Positions 43,669 through 51,316 of a stretch of DNA of 64,000 nucleotides are shown here, piece after piece (within the stretch, counting starts at the first letter, position 1; every line of letters starts with the position of its first letter). A model generated the notes under the pieces. It made no database searches and was not told the DNA's origin. It saw only the letters and a list, made by a program, of their open reading frames with translations. The position numbers and the translations under genes are program-made. Location: NCBI RefSeq assembly GCF_900215485.1, contig NZ_OCMZ01000002.1:496001-560000 (forward strand), written 5' to 3'. This DNA comes from Nitrosovibrio sp. Nv4 (GTDB lineage Bacteria > Pseudomonadota > Gammaproteobacteria > Burkholderiales > Nitrosomonadaceae).

Positions 43669-45930
43669 ATGTCCCTTTCCCGACAACTCTGGCTGACCGT
43701 CATACTCGTTACTCTGATAAGTTTCACAGGCAGCCTTGCCATCAGTCTGATCAGCACCCAAAGCTATCTTGAGCAGCAGCTTCATCGAAAAAATATCGAT
43801 AGCGCCAATTCCCTCGCCCATTCCATCTCGCAACTGAGCAAAGATCCCATTACGATCGGTCTGCAGATCGCCGCGGTTTTCGATACCGGCCAATATGAGA
43901 CGATCTCGATCACTTCGCCCGATGGCAGAGTGATCGCTGAGCGGGTGCAGGATCGGACAGACACTACTGTTCCCGAATGGTTTATCGATCTCTTCCCTAT
44001 CAGCGCCGAGGCAGGCCGCGCTCAAATCTCGGATAGCTGGATGCATTTTGGCGTTATCAAGGTGGCAAGCCGCGCTCAACTCGCCCATCAGGCGCTTTGG
44101 GATCAAACAGCAAGCCTGCTGATCTGGTTTCTGGCCGCGGGCCTCTTCTGCGGACTCATCGGTGTGCTGATACTGTACCGTATCAAGAAGCCGCTGGCCG
44201 CGATGGTCGGACAGGCCGAAGCTATCACGGAACGGCGTTTTCTGACTATTTCCGAACCTCGCATACCGGAATTGCGCAGCATCGCACGCGCCGCAAATGA
44301 CATGATAAGACGCTTGCATAACAGGGCTATCGAGGAAACCTCGCGGCTCGAGGCGCTGCAAAAGCGGCTGAATTACGATCCAGTCACCGGCCTGGCCAAT
44401 CGCGAGTATTTCATGAACCGCCTTGCCGAAATCCTCCGGGACGGAGATACCGTTCCTGGCATGGCCGTTAGCGAGAGCGCTTCGGCCGGAGGTGGAGAAG
44501 AAGCTCCTTCGAACAAAGACGCTGAAATTGCCGCCTCGGGCGGAGATGAGGAAGTTGCCGCCCGGATCGAGGATGGGGACACCGCCCCAACGGACACAGA
44601 GGATAAAGAGAGTGAAGTCGCCATCTCAAGCCCAGGCGAAGGCGCCGCGCCTGGCGAAAACGGAGAAGCTGCCGTCTCAGGCGAGATCGGCGAAGCTGTC
44701 ACTTCCAGCGGGGGCGACAAAGATGCCGCACTGCATGAGGGCACCGAAGCTGCTCCAGAAGATATCGTGGCACGCAAACCACCACAAAGCGGTATTCTTT
44801 TTCTGCTGCGGCTCAATAACCTGCAAGAGATAAACCAGAAGCTTGGCCGCATCGAAACAAACAACCTGCTCCGTCAGGTAGGGACTCTCATGGGCCACGT
44901 CGGCGCCGAGGCTGCGCGTGGCGAAACGTCCGCTCCTCTCGCCGCCCGCTTGAATGGATCCGATTTCGCGCTTCTTGTCCCCGATATCGAGGATGCGCGC
45001 CAAATCGCAAATGAGCTGACGAAAGAGCTCGCTGCCCTGTCATCGCAAATCGGAGGGCAGATTACGGATTTATGTCACATTGGCGTCGTTCGCTACCAGC
45101 GGGGGGACCAGTTGGGTGAACTTTTCGCGAAAGCTGACGCCGCGCTGAGCACCGCCGAACGCGCAGGCATCAATGCCTGGCACGCCATTGCAGCGCGACC
45201 TGATCACTCCCCTGCCCCAACCATCAATATCGGCGATTGGCGCCAGATCTTCAGCGATGCATTCGCCGAAGACCGCTTCAAGCTGGCTCTCTACCCCGTG
45301 GCAGGACGCACCGGGGAGCCGTTGCATCAGGAGGCCTTCGTCCGCATGCAAGCCCAGCACGATGGAGGCTGGCTGGACGCAAGCGATTTCGTCAATATCG
45401 CGGTCCGCCTCAATCTCACCGGACCCCTTGATCTGGCTGTCATCCGCCACGCGCTCGAATCCTTGAAATCGTCCCCCGGTGAACTGGCGGTGAATCTGTC
45501 CGTTGAAACTCTGGCGGATTGGGATTTTCGTAATAAACTTGTAGAATTGCTGGGCCAATATCCCGATTTTTGTCCGCGGCTCTGGGTTGAAGTACCCGAG
45601 TATGGGGCTTTTCGCAAGTTCGAAGCCCTTCGTGATTTTTGCGACACCCTGAAGGCACTTGGCTGCCGAACCGGCATCGAGCACTTTGGCCCGCAAGCCG
45701 ATAAACTCCAGCAACTCACCGGTTTCGGCCTCGATTATCTTAAAGTAGACGCTGCCTTTGTTCACGGCATCCATCAAAACAAAAATAACCAGCGGTTCCT
45801 GAAAGACTTATGCAAGCTGGCTCATAACATTGGCATTATCGTGATTGCACTGGGCGTACAAACTGAAGCGGAGCGGAAGGCATTGATAAAACTCGGCTTT
45901 GATGGCGTTGCCGGACCTGGCATACAATAA
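43669..45930 (+). CDS. LapD-like inside-out c-di-GMP receptor (degenerate GGDEF-EAL)
   Basis: The 753-residue protein has a TM helix, a LapD/MoxY-type periplasmic domain (QQLHRKNIDSANSLAHSIS, then WFIDLFPI), a second TM (LLIWFLAAGLFCGLIGVLIL), HAMP, then GGDEF and EAL domains. The GGDEF core reads NGSDF and the EAL motif EAFVRM, so both are probably inactive and bind c-di-GMP. The GGDEF domain is split by about 110 residues (265-375) of Gly/Glu/Ala-rich sequence. LapD recruits the LapG protease and so keeps a large adhesin on the cell surface. No lapG or adhesin lies in this window. Confidence 0.87.
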   Translation: MSLSRQLWLTVILVTLISFTGSLAISLISTQSYLEQQLHRKNIDSANSLAHSISQLSKDPITIGLQIAAVFDTGQYETISITSPDGRVIAERVQDRTDTTVPEWFIDLFPISAEAGRAQISDSWMHFGVIKVASRAQLAHQALWDQTASLLIWFLAAGLFCGLIGVLILYRIKKPLAAMVGQAEAITERRFLTISEPRIPELRSIARAANDMIRRLHNRAIEETSRLEALQKRLNYDPVTGLANREYFMNRLAEILRDGDTVPGMAVSESASAGGGEEAPSNKDAEIAASGGDEEVAARIEDGDTAPTDTEDKESEVAISSPGEGAAPGENGEAAVSGEIGEAVTSSGGDKDAALHEGTEAAPEDIVARKPPQSGILFLLRLNNLQEINQKLGRIETNNLLRQVGTLMGHVGAEAARGETSAPLAARLNGSDFALLVPDIEDARQIANELTKELAALSSQIGGQITDLCHIGVVRYQRGDQLGELFAKADAALSTAERAGINAWHAIAARPDHSPAPTINIGDWRQIFSDAFAEDRFKLALYPVAGRTGEPLHQEAFVRMQAQHDGGWLDASDFVNIAVRLNLTGPLDLAVIRHALESLKSSPGELAVNLSVETLADWDFRNKLVELLGQYPDFCPRLWVEVPEYGAFRKFEALRDFCDTLKALGCRTGIEHFGPQADKLQQLTGFGLDYLKVDAAFVHGIHQNKNNQRFLKDLCKLAHNIGIIVIALGVQTEAERKALIKLGFDGVAGPGIQ

Positions 45931-46045
45931 TTTTCCTGTTTCACTTGCTTAGTCTTGCCAAATACCCTTCGTTGTTTGCATTGCTCAGTTGTTGCGTCTA
46001 TAACTCCCTAGAGCCTTACGATTTTAATAATACCAAGGAGACAGG

Positions 46046-48193
46046 ATGGCTACCTCACATACATGGAAGTTTTTCCGCGCGGGGGGTTTCGATCAGGTGC
46101 AGATCGACAACGGCGCAGACTTGCTGGCATTAAAAGACCTGGACCAAAAGTTGTGGGTGGCACTGAGTTGCCCGACGCGCGGCATAGAATTCGACACCAA
46201 AACGCTCGACTTGATCGACCATGACGACGATGCTCGCGTACATGCGAATGAAGTGCTCGCAGCTATCGCCTGGGCCGGCAATTTGCTGAGGAATCCCGAT
46301 CTGCTGATCGAAGGTTCGGATCGCGTGACATTGGCAGATATAGACGATAGCGGCGAAGAGGGGCAGCAGGTGCTTGCTTCAGCACAGTATATTCTCAAAA
46401 CCCTGGGCAAAGCGGATGCGGGGGAAATTTCCCTGGCGGATATGGCCGACATCGGGAAATTTGTTTCAGGTCTGGAATTCAATGGTGACGGCGTCATTCC
46501 TGCCAGCCAGATTGCAGACGCGGCATTGCGCACAACCACTGAAGACATCATCAAGTGTCGCGGGTCTGTGCCGGATGTAAGCGGAAAAGCAGGAGTCAAC
46601 CAGGAAATCAGCGACGCGTTTTTCGCGGAAGTGGCCGCTTATGCGGAATGGCAGGCGAAGGGTGATAGCGATGCGAATATCCGGTTTCTTGCAGAAAAAA
46701 CGCAAGCAGCCGCAGACGCGTTCCATGCCGTCAAGGAAAAAGTCAGCGACTACTTCACCCGCTGCCATATGGCCGCATATGATGCGCGCGCAGCCGTGCC
46801 ATTAAGCCGTTCCGCCGAGGACTACAAGGGCATTGCCGCACAAATGTTATCAGCTCAAAACACCGATATAGCAAGCTTTCCGCTGGCGACAGTAGAGCCG
46901 GACAAGCCCCTGCCATTGATTTCCGGCATCAATCCCGCCTGGCAAAAAGAGATAGGTGCGTTGCGTGAGCAAGCCATTGTGCCGCTATTCGGCGAAAAAC
47001 AGAATCTGCTTGCGTCGGAGTGGGCAGAACTTTGTTCTAAATTTGCCGCCTTTGAAGCATGGCAAACCGCTAAACCAGCCTGCTGCGCCGAGCAACTGGG
47101 CGTAACGCGCTTGCGTGAGATCGCAGGCAGCCAGCATAAGGAAGCGATCGATAATCTGATCCGTCAGGATAAAGCGGTCGCAAGCGTGGTAAAGGTCATC
47201 CATTCGGTGGAAAAACTGCTGCGGTACAACCGTGACTTATTCAAACTGGTAAATAATTTCGTATCCTTTCGCAGCTTTTACACGGGAAGAGATAAAGCCC
47301 TTTTCCAGTTGGGCACGTTGTACCTGGATGGACGCAGCTGCGACCTGTGCGTAAGGGTGGACGATATAGGCAAACATGCGGAGTTTGCCAATATGAGCGG
47401 GCTTTATCTTGCGTATTGCGATTGCGTGCGGAAGGGAGGCGCCGAAAAGATGAGTATCGCTGCTGCCTTTACCGCCGGTGACTCGGATTTTCTCATGGTC
47501 GGCCGGAATGGCATTTTCTACGATCGAAGAGGCCAGGACTGGGACGCCACCATTGTGCGAATACTGGACCACCCGATCAGCATCCGCCAGGCATTCTGGT
47601 CACCGTATAAAAAACTGATCAAATTCATCAACGAGCAGTTGGAGAAACTGGCCGCATCGAAGGCCGCCGCCGCACATGATAAACTGATCAAGGCAGCGGT
47701 GGAAACCGCAACGCCTGTAGCGGCTGGAACCCCTCCCCCACCCCCGAAGGCGCCTTTCGATGTGGGCAAATTTGCCGGGATTTTTGCGGCGATAGGGCTG
47801 GCGCTCGGTGCCATCGGCGGCATTCTTGCTTCCCTTGTCAGCGGCATTCTGGGATTACAGTTCTGGCAAATACCTCTGGCGATAATCGGACTGATATTAT
47901 TGATTTCCGGACCGGCCATGGTGGTCGCCTGGTTCAAGTTGAAGAAACGCAACCTCGGGCCGGTACTGGATGCGAATGGCTGGGCGATTAATGCGCGAGC
48001 GCGCATCAATATTACGTTCGGCACATCATTGACCAAGCTTGCTTATTTGCCGGCAGGCGCGCGCCGGTCGCTTGCGGATCCGTACGCGGATAAAAAAACG
48101 GTGTGGCCTTTCTTTGTATTGATTGCGGGAGCCGTCGTTGCTTTGATCGTCTTGTGGCAGATGGGCTTCTTCGATGCACCCCAAACTCAATAA
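46046..48193 (+). CDS. Large EF-hand-containing membrane protein, unknown function
   Basis: The 715-residue protein has at least one canonical EF-hand loop (Asp58, Asp60, Asp62, Arg64, His66, Glu69 in DHDDDARVHANE) and a second EF-like loop (FNGDGVIPASQ, about 145-155), then a long mixed region with scattered cysteines (SCDLCV, YCDC). A Pro-rich linker (AGTPPPPPKAP) leads to about three membrane helices (FAGIFAAIGLALGAIGGILA, IPLAIIGLILLISGPAMVVA, FFVLIAGAVVALIVLW). No signal peptide is present, so the N-terminal part is probably cytoplasmic. The gene precedes the aldolase by 106 bases. I do not recognise the family. Confidence 0.75.
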   Translation: MATSHTWKFFRAGGFDQVQIDNGADLLALKDLDQKLWVALSCPTRGIEFDTKTLDLIDHDDDARVHANEVLAAIAWAGNLLRNPDLLIEGSDRVTLADIDDSGEEGQQVLASAQYILKTLGKADAGEISLADMADIGKFVSGLEFNGDGVIPASQIADAALRTTTEDIIKCRGSVPDVSGKAGVNQEISDAFFAEVAAYAEWQAKGDSDANIRFLAEKTQAAADAFHAVKEKVSDYFTRCHMAAYDARAAVPLSRSAEDYKGIAAQMLSAQNTDIASFPLATVEPDKPLPLISGINPAWQKEIGALREQAIVPLFGEKQNLLASEWAELCSKFAAFEAWQTAKPACCAEQLGVTRLREIAGSQHKEAIDNLIRQDKAVASVVKVIHSVEKLLRYNRDLFKLVNNFVSFRSFYTGRDKALFQLGTLYLDGRSCDLCVRVDDIGKHAEFANMSGLYLAYCDCVRKGGAEKMSIAAAFTAGDSDFLMVGRNGIFYDRRGQDWDATIVRILDHPISIRQAFWSPYKKLIKFINEQLEKLAASKAAAAHDKLIKAAVETATPVAAGTPPPPPKAPFDVGKFAGIFAAIGLALGAIGGILASLVSGILGLQFWQIPLAIIGLILLISGPAMVVAWFKLKKRNLGPVLDANGWAINARARINITFGTSLTKLAYLPAGARRSLADPYADKKTVWPFFVLIAGAVVALIVLWQMGFFDAPQTQ

Positions 48194-48298
48194 CTGGCGT
48201 TAGAATAGAAAGTCCGTCTACCTGGCTTCAGGCTGATTTTTTGGTCTTTTTTCTGGCTTTAGGGCATAAATTTTCATCTTTAGAGGAGATACAAATCC

Positions 48299-49321
48299 AT
48301 GAATATTGATGAACTCAAGTCAGTAGCCGAAGCCATTGTTGCGAAGCAGAAAGGTATTCTGGCGGCGGATGAAAGCAACCCAACGATCAAGAAGCGTTTT
48401 GATTCCATCGAGATTGAGTCGACCGAAGAAAATCGCCGGCGGTACCGTGAAATACTTTTCACCACCGATGGTATAGAACGCTATATCAGCGGCGTCATTC
48501 TTTTTGATGAAACATTGCGGCAGAGTTCACGCGACGGCACGCCTTTTGCCGAGCTGCTGACGGGCCGGGGTATCATACCCGGCATCAAGGTGGATAAAGG
48601 CGCAAAGGCGCTGGCGCTATATCCCGGTAACAAGGTCACTGAAGGCCTTGATGGGCTGCGCGACCGGCTTGCTGAATATAAGCAGTTAGGTGCGAAATTC
48701 GCAAAGTGGCGGGCCGTGATCGAAATTGATGAACATGATGTGCCGTCTGCCTGCGCTATTCGCGCAAACGCCCATGCATTGGCACGTTATGCCGCCCTTT
48801 GCCAGGAAGCTGACATTGTGCCGATCGTAGAGCCTGAAGTGCTCATGGATGGGGCGCACGATATTGACCGGTGCGAAAAGGTCACCTCGCAAATGCTTGA
48901 GGCTTTATTCACGGAGCTTAACGCTCATGGCGTACTGCTTGAGGGAACGTTACTCAAACCGAATATGGTGATTCCCGGAATGAAGTGCCCGCATCAGGCC
49001 AGTGCGAAGCAAATTGCCGAAGCCTCTGTCCGCTGTCTGCGCCGCTATGTACCGGCGGCAATCCCGGGTATTGTATTCCTCTCTGGCGGTCAAAGCGCGG
49101 AAGACGCGACCGATAATCTGAACGCCATGAACGGGATGGACGTGCATCATCCGTGGCAACTCAGTTTTTCATACGGTCGAGCGCTGCAGGCACCGGTTCT
49201 GGCTGCCTGGAAGGGACGGGAAAGCAATGTGGCCGAAGCACAGCGAGCGTTCTTTAAACGCTGCCAGTTAAACGGTTTGGCTCGCGAGGGAATATATAGC
49301 CAGAAAATGGAAAATAGCTGA
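48299..49321 (+). CDS. fbaB: Class I fructose-bisphosphate aldolase
   Basis: The 340-residue enzyme cleaves fructose 1,6-bisphosphate and works in glycolysis and gluconeogenesis. It is the eukaryote-like class I type: KGILAADESNPTIKKRFDSI at the start, and the Schiff-base lysine in LLEGTLLKPNMVIPG with FLSGGQSAEDATDNLNAMN. GAGGAG lies eight bases upstream of the ATG. The fluoride exporter genes follow directly. Confidence 0.95.
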   Translation: MNIDELKSVAEAIVAKQKGILAADESNPTIKKRFDSIEIESTEENRRRYREILFTTDGIERYISGVILFDETLRQSSRDGTPFAELLTGRGIIPGIKVDKGAKALALYPGNKVTEGLDGLRDRLAEYKQLGAKFAKWRAVIEIDEHDVPSACAIRANAHALARYAALCQEADIVPIVEPEVLMDGAHDIDRCEKVTSQMLEALFTELNAHGVLLEGTLLKPNMVIPGMKCPHQASAKQIAEASVRCLRRYVPAAIPGIVFLSGGQSAEDATDNLNAMNGMDVHHPWQLSFSYGRALQAPVLAAWKGRESNVAEAQRAFFKRCQLNGLAREGIYSQKMENS

Positions 49322-49342
49322 TTTGCGTGTACCGACGAAAAG

Positions 49343-49729
49343 ATGGGCGTCTACGCGATAGCGGCGGTGGGCGCGGGTGCAGCGCTTGGCGCATGGCTGC
49401 GCTGGTGGTTCGGCATGATCATTAACCCGATATTTCCCACCTTCCCCCTTGGCACGCTGGCGGCAAACCTGACCGGTGGTTATCTCGTCGGCGTCGCGGT
49501 CGAGTATTTTCATCACAACACGGTGCTTCCACCTGAAGCACGACTATTTGCGATCACCGGCTTTCTCGGCGGGTTGACCACCTTCTCCACTTTTTCCGCT
49601 GAAACGGTCACCCTGCTGTTGAGAGCGCAATATGGCTGGGCTTGCATTGTCATTTTCTCGCATCTCGCTGGTTCGCTGGTGATGACAGTGCTCGGAATAA
49701 TGACCATCAAATGGTTGGCGCAGCATTGA
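49343..49729 (+). CDS. crcB: Fluoride channel CrcB/Fluc
   Basis: The 128-residue four-helix membrane protein forms a dual-topology fluoride channel. The motifs GAALGAWLRWWFGM, GTLAANLTGGYLVG and the conserved GFLGGLTTFSTFSAET are complete. It starts 21 bases after the aldolase stop, without room for a fluoride riboswitch between them. A DUF190 gene follows. Confidence 0.94.
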   Translation: MGVYAIAAVGAGAALGAWLRWWFGMIINPIFPTFPLGTLAANLTGGYLVGVAVEYFHHNTVLPPEARLFAITGFLGGLTTFSTFSAETVTLLLRAQYGWACIVIFSHLAGSLVMTVLGIMTIKWLAQH

Positions 49730-49792
49730 CACTTATTTTTGGCTGAATTCAACCCCGAAAGTGAATGGAGGCAAGAGGAAGGGGAGGACGAC

Positions 49793-50110
49793 ATGCAGGG
49801 TATCTTTCTCAAATTCTACGTGGGCGAATACCGCGAGCACCATGGCATTCTTTTGTTCGAGTGGCTGCTGGAACGCGCAAAAAGATATGGGTTTAACGGC
49901 GGCACGGCAATGCGAGCGATAGCCGGTTTCGGGCGTCATGGGATATTGCACGAAGAGACTTTCCTTGAGCTTGCGGCGGACCTGCCGGTGGAAGTCAGTT
50001 TTGTCCTGAGCGAGGACGAGGCTGCACTGTTTCTGGACTTATTGCAGACGGAAGGAGTAGACCTGTTTTATGTCAAGTTCCCGGTGGAGTACGGGTTTTT
50101 GCCGGAGTGA
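49793..50110 (+). CDS. DUF190 family PII-like protein
   Basis: The 105-residue protein has the DUF190 pattern MQGIFLKFYVGEYREHHGIL, then YGFNGGTAMRAIAGFGRHGI and the late LPVEVSFVLSEDEAALFLDL. DUF190 proteins have a PII-like fold and are commonly paired with crcB, where they are presumed to assist or regulate fluoride export. GGAGG lies six bases before the ATG at 49793; a TTG at 49739 in the same frame is not needed. It follows crcB by 63 bases. Confidence 0.9.
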   Translation: MQGIFLKFYVGEYREHHGILLFEWLLERAKRYGFNGGTAMRAIAGFGRHGILHEETFLELAADLPVEVSFVLSEDEAALFLDLLQTEGVDLFYVKFPVEYGFLPE

Positions 50111-50149
50111 CGGCATGGACCATGAGTTGTCGCTATCGCTGGCGCCATT

Positions 50150-50533
50150 TCAAACCTGATAGAGCTGTATAAGATTACCGCAGGTATCGTCAAATACAGC
50201 GAGGGTTGCCGGTCCCGCTTTTGTCGGCTTCATACCGAACACCACGCCCAGCCCTGTCATTCTTTCATACTCTTTTTGAATATCCTCAACGGCAAATGCC
50301 GTTAGCGGGATGCCTGCCTCAAAGAGCGCTTTCTGGTATGTCCTGGCAGCGGGGAAACCGATCGGTTCAAGAAGCAACTCGACATCGTCCGGCGCATCGG
50401 GCGATACAACGGTCAACCACCTTGCTTCCCCCGCGGGCATATCGTTTTTTTTAATAAATCCCAAAACTTCCGTATAAAACTTCAGGGCCTTGTCCTGATC
50501 GTCAACAAGTACGCTATTCAGTTTAATTTTCAT
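50150..50533 (-). CDS. VOC-family (glyoxalase/bleomycin resistance) protein
   Basis: The 127-residue protein has the paired beta-alpha-beta repeats of the VOC superfamily: KLNSVLVDDQDKALKFYTEV at the start, and the metal-site glutamate region VELLLEPIG. The end TCGNLIQLYQV contains the usual GNxIQLxQ motif. The substrate is unknown; this branch often has no assigned activity. It is convergent with the DUF190 gene. Confidence 0.88.
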   Translation of the reverse strand: MKIKLNSVLVDDQDKALKFYTEVLGFIKKNDMPAGEARWLTVVSPDAPDDVELLLEPIGFPAARTYQKALFEAGIPLTAFAVEDIQKEYERMTGLGVVFGMKPTKAGPATLAVFDDTCGNLIQLYQV

Positions 50534-50583
50534 AATAATAACGACGACAATAAAGCTGATCTTAATGTATATGCGACAGTTCG

Positions 50584-50943
50584 TTACTGGTCCATATCAT
50601 AAATCATATGAACCTCGCCATGCCCTTCTTTTGCATATAAAGATTCATTACAGCAGTTAATGGGATCACCCGCCAACATTTCACAATCCCGTTCCATTAG
50701 CGGCCCCGTTTCAACAAGTCCATCGTAATAACTGCCTGCGGGAAATAAAGGACTCGGCATTCTAGCCGAGATAGCCGAGGTTGCTGCGGAATCACGCTGC
50801 GCCAATCCAATCTACTTCTTTTCCCCTTGCCCGGATGCGAGGGTGGTCGGAACTGAGGCGACGCTATCCGGCTTGCTCGACGCTCGTTCGTTGCTCCATA
50901 CCATCCCGATTACCAATGCCACGATAATGATTTTCACGCGCAT
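50584..50943 (-). pseudogene. Exported protein gene interrupted by an in-frame TAG
   Basis: From the ATG at 50943 the first 43 codons encode a signal peptide (MRVKIIIVALVIGMVWSNER) and a short mature part ending GQGEKK. A TAG stop follows (50812-50814). The same frame continues without another stop for 75 codons to 50584, with IGLAQRDSAATSAISARMPS, then YYDGLVETGPLMERDCEMLA, and three cysteines (DCEML, NCCNES). Read together they form one exported protein of about 118 residues. It is either a recent nonsense mutation or an amber codon that is read through. I recognise no family. Confidence 0.6.
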
Positions 50944-50990
50944 GTCGCTATTCCTGAATAACATTATGACTATAACGGCAGTGGATCGAG

Positions 50991-51025
50991 AAAAAAAAGC
51001 CCGGCGCAGGATCGCTGAGCCGGGC
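50991..51025 (-). terminator. Rho-independent terminator, minus strand
   Basis: A GCCCGGC / GCCGGGC stem (50999-51025) is followed on the minus strand by eight T residues (50991-50998). It points left, yet no minus-strand gene precedes it within several hundred bases. It may end an unseen small RNA or a vanished gene. Confidence 0.6.
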
Positions 51026-51316
51026 GGTGGCGTTTGTTGCAACCGGGTTAGCTATTTCTCTCGTTAGCTATGCCCCAGCAGCATCTTACCCCTTCTGGGC
51101 TTGTTGCCTATTGGACTGAAGTACACCCTCAGGATGGCCGAACCATTTTCCTGACCACCGCCCCAACCAGTTGAGTCATTACGAAGTCGACTTTCCAATA
51201 GTGATACCCGCGTTAGCTTCTACAGATATTTATGCTATACATAAATGCAGCTTTACCATTCCGCACGGCCCGAAACCGGTCAAGCGTGTGGCCCGCCGGA
51301 ACAAAAGGCTAACCAT
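51026..51316. other. Upstream region of the large membrane protein gene, about 290 bp
   Basis: The region between the minus-strand terminator and the large plus-strand gene has no supported gene. The frame of the large protein is open from 51245 with an in-frame ATG, but the residues before 51317 do not look like a protein start. Confidence 0.4.

Noticed and set aside
43666-44361. 231-codon minus-strand frame antisense to the lapD-like gene
   Set aside because: No motif, and it mirrors well-supported coding sequence.
49322-49342. Fluoride riboswitch before crcB
   Set aside because: Only 21 bases separate the aldolase stop and the crcB start, too few for the aptamer.
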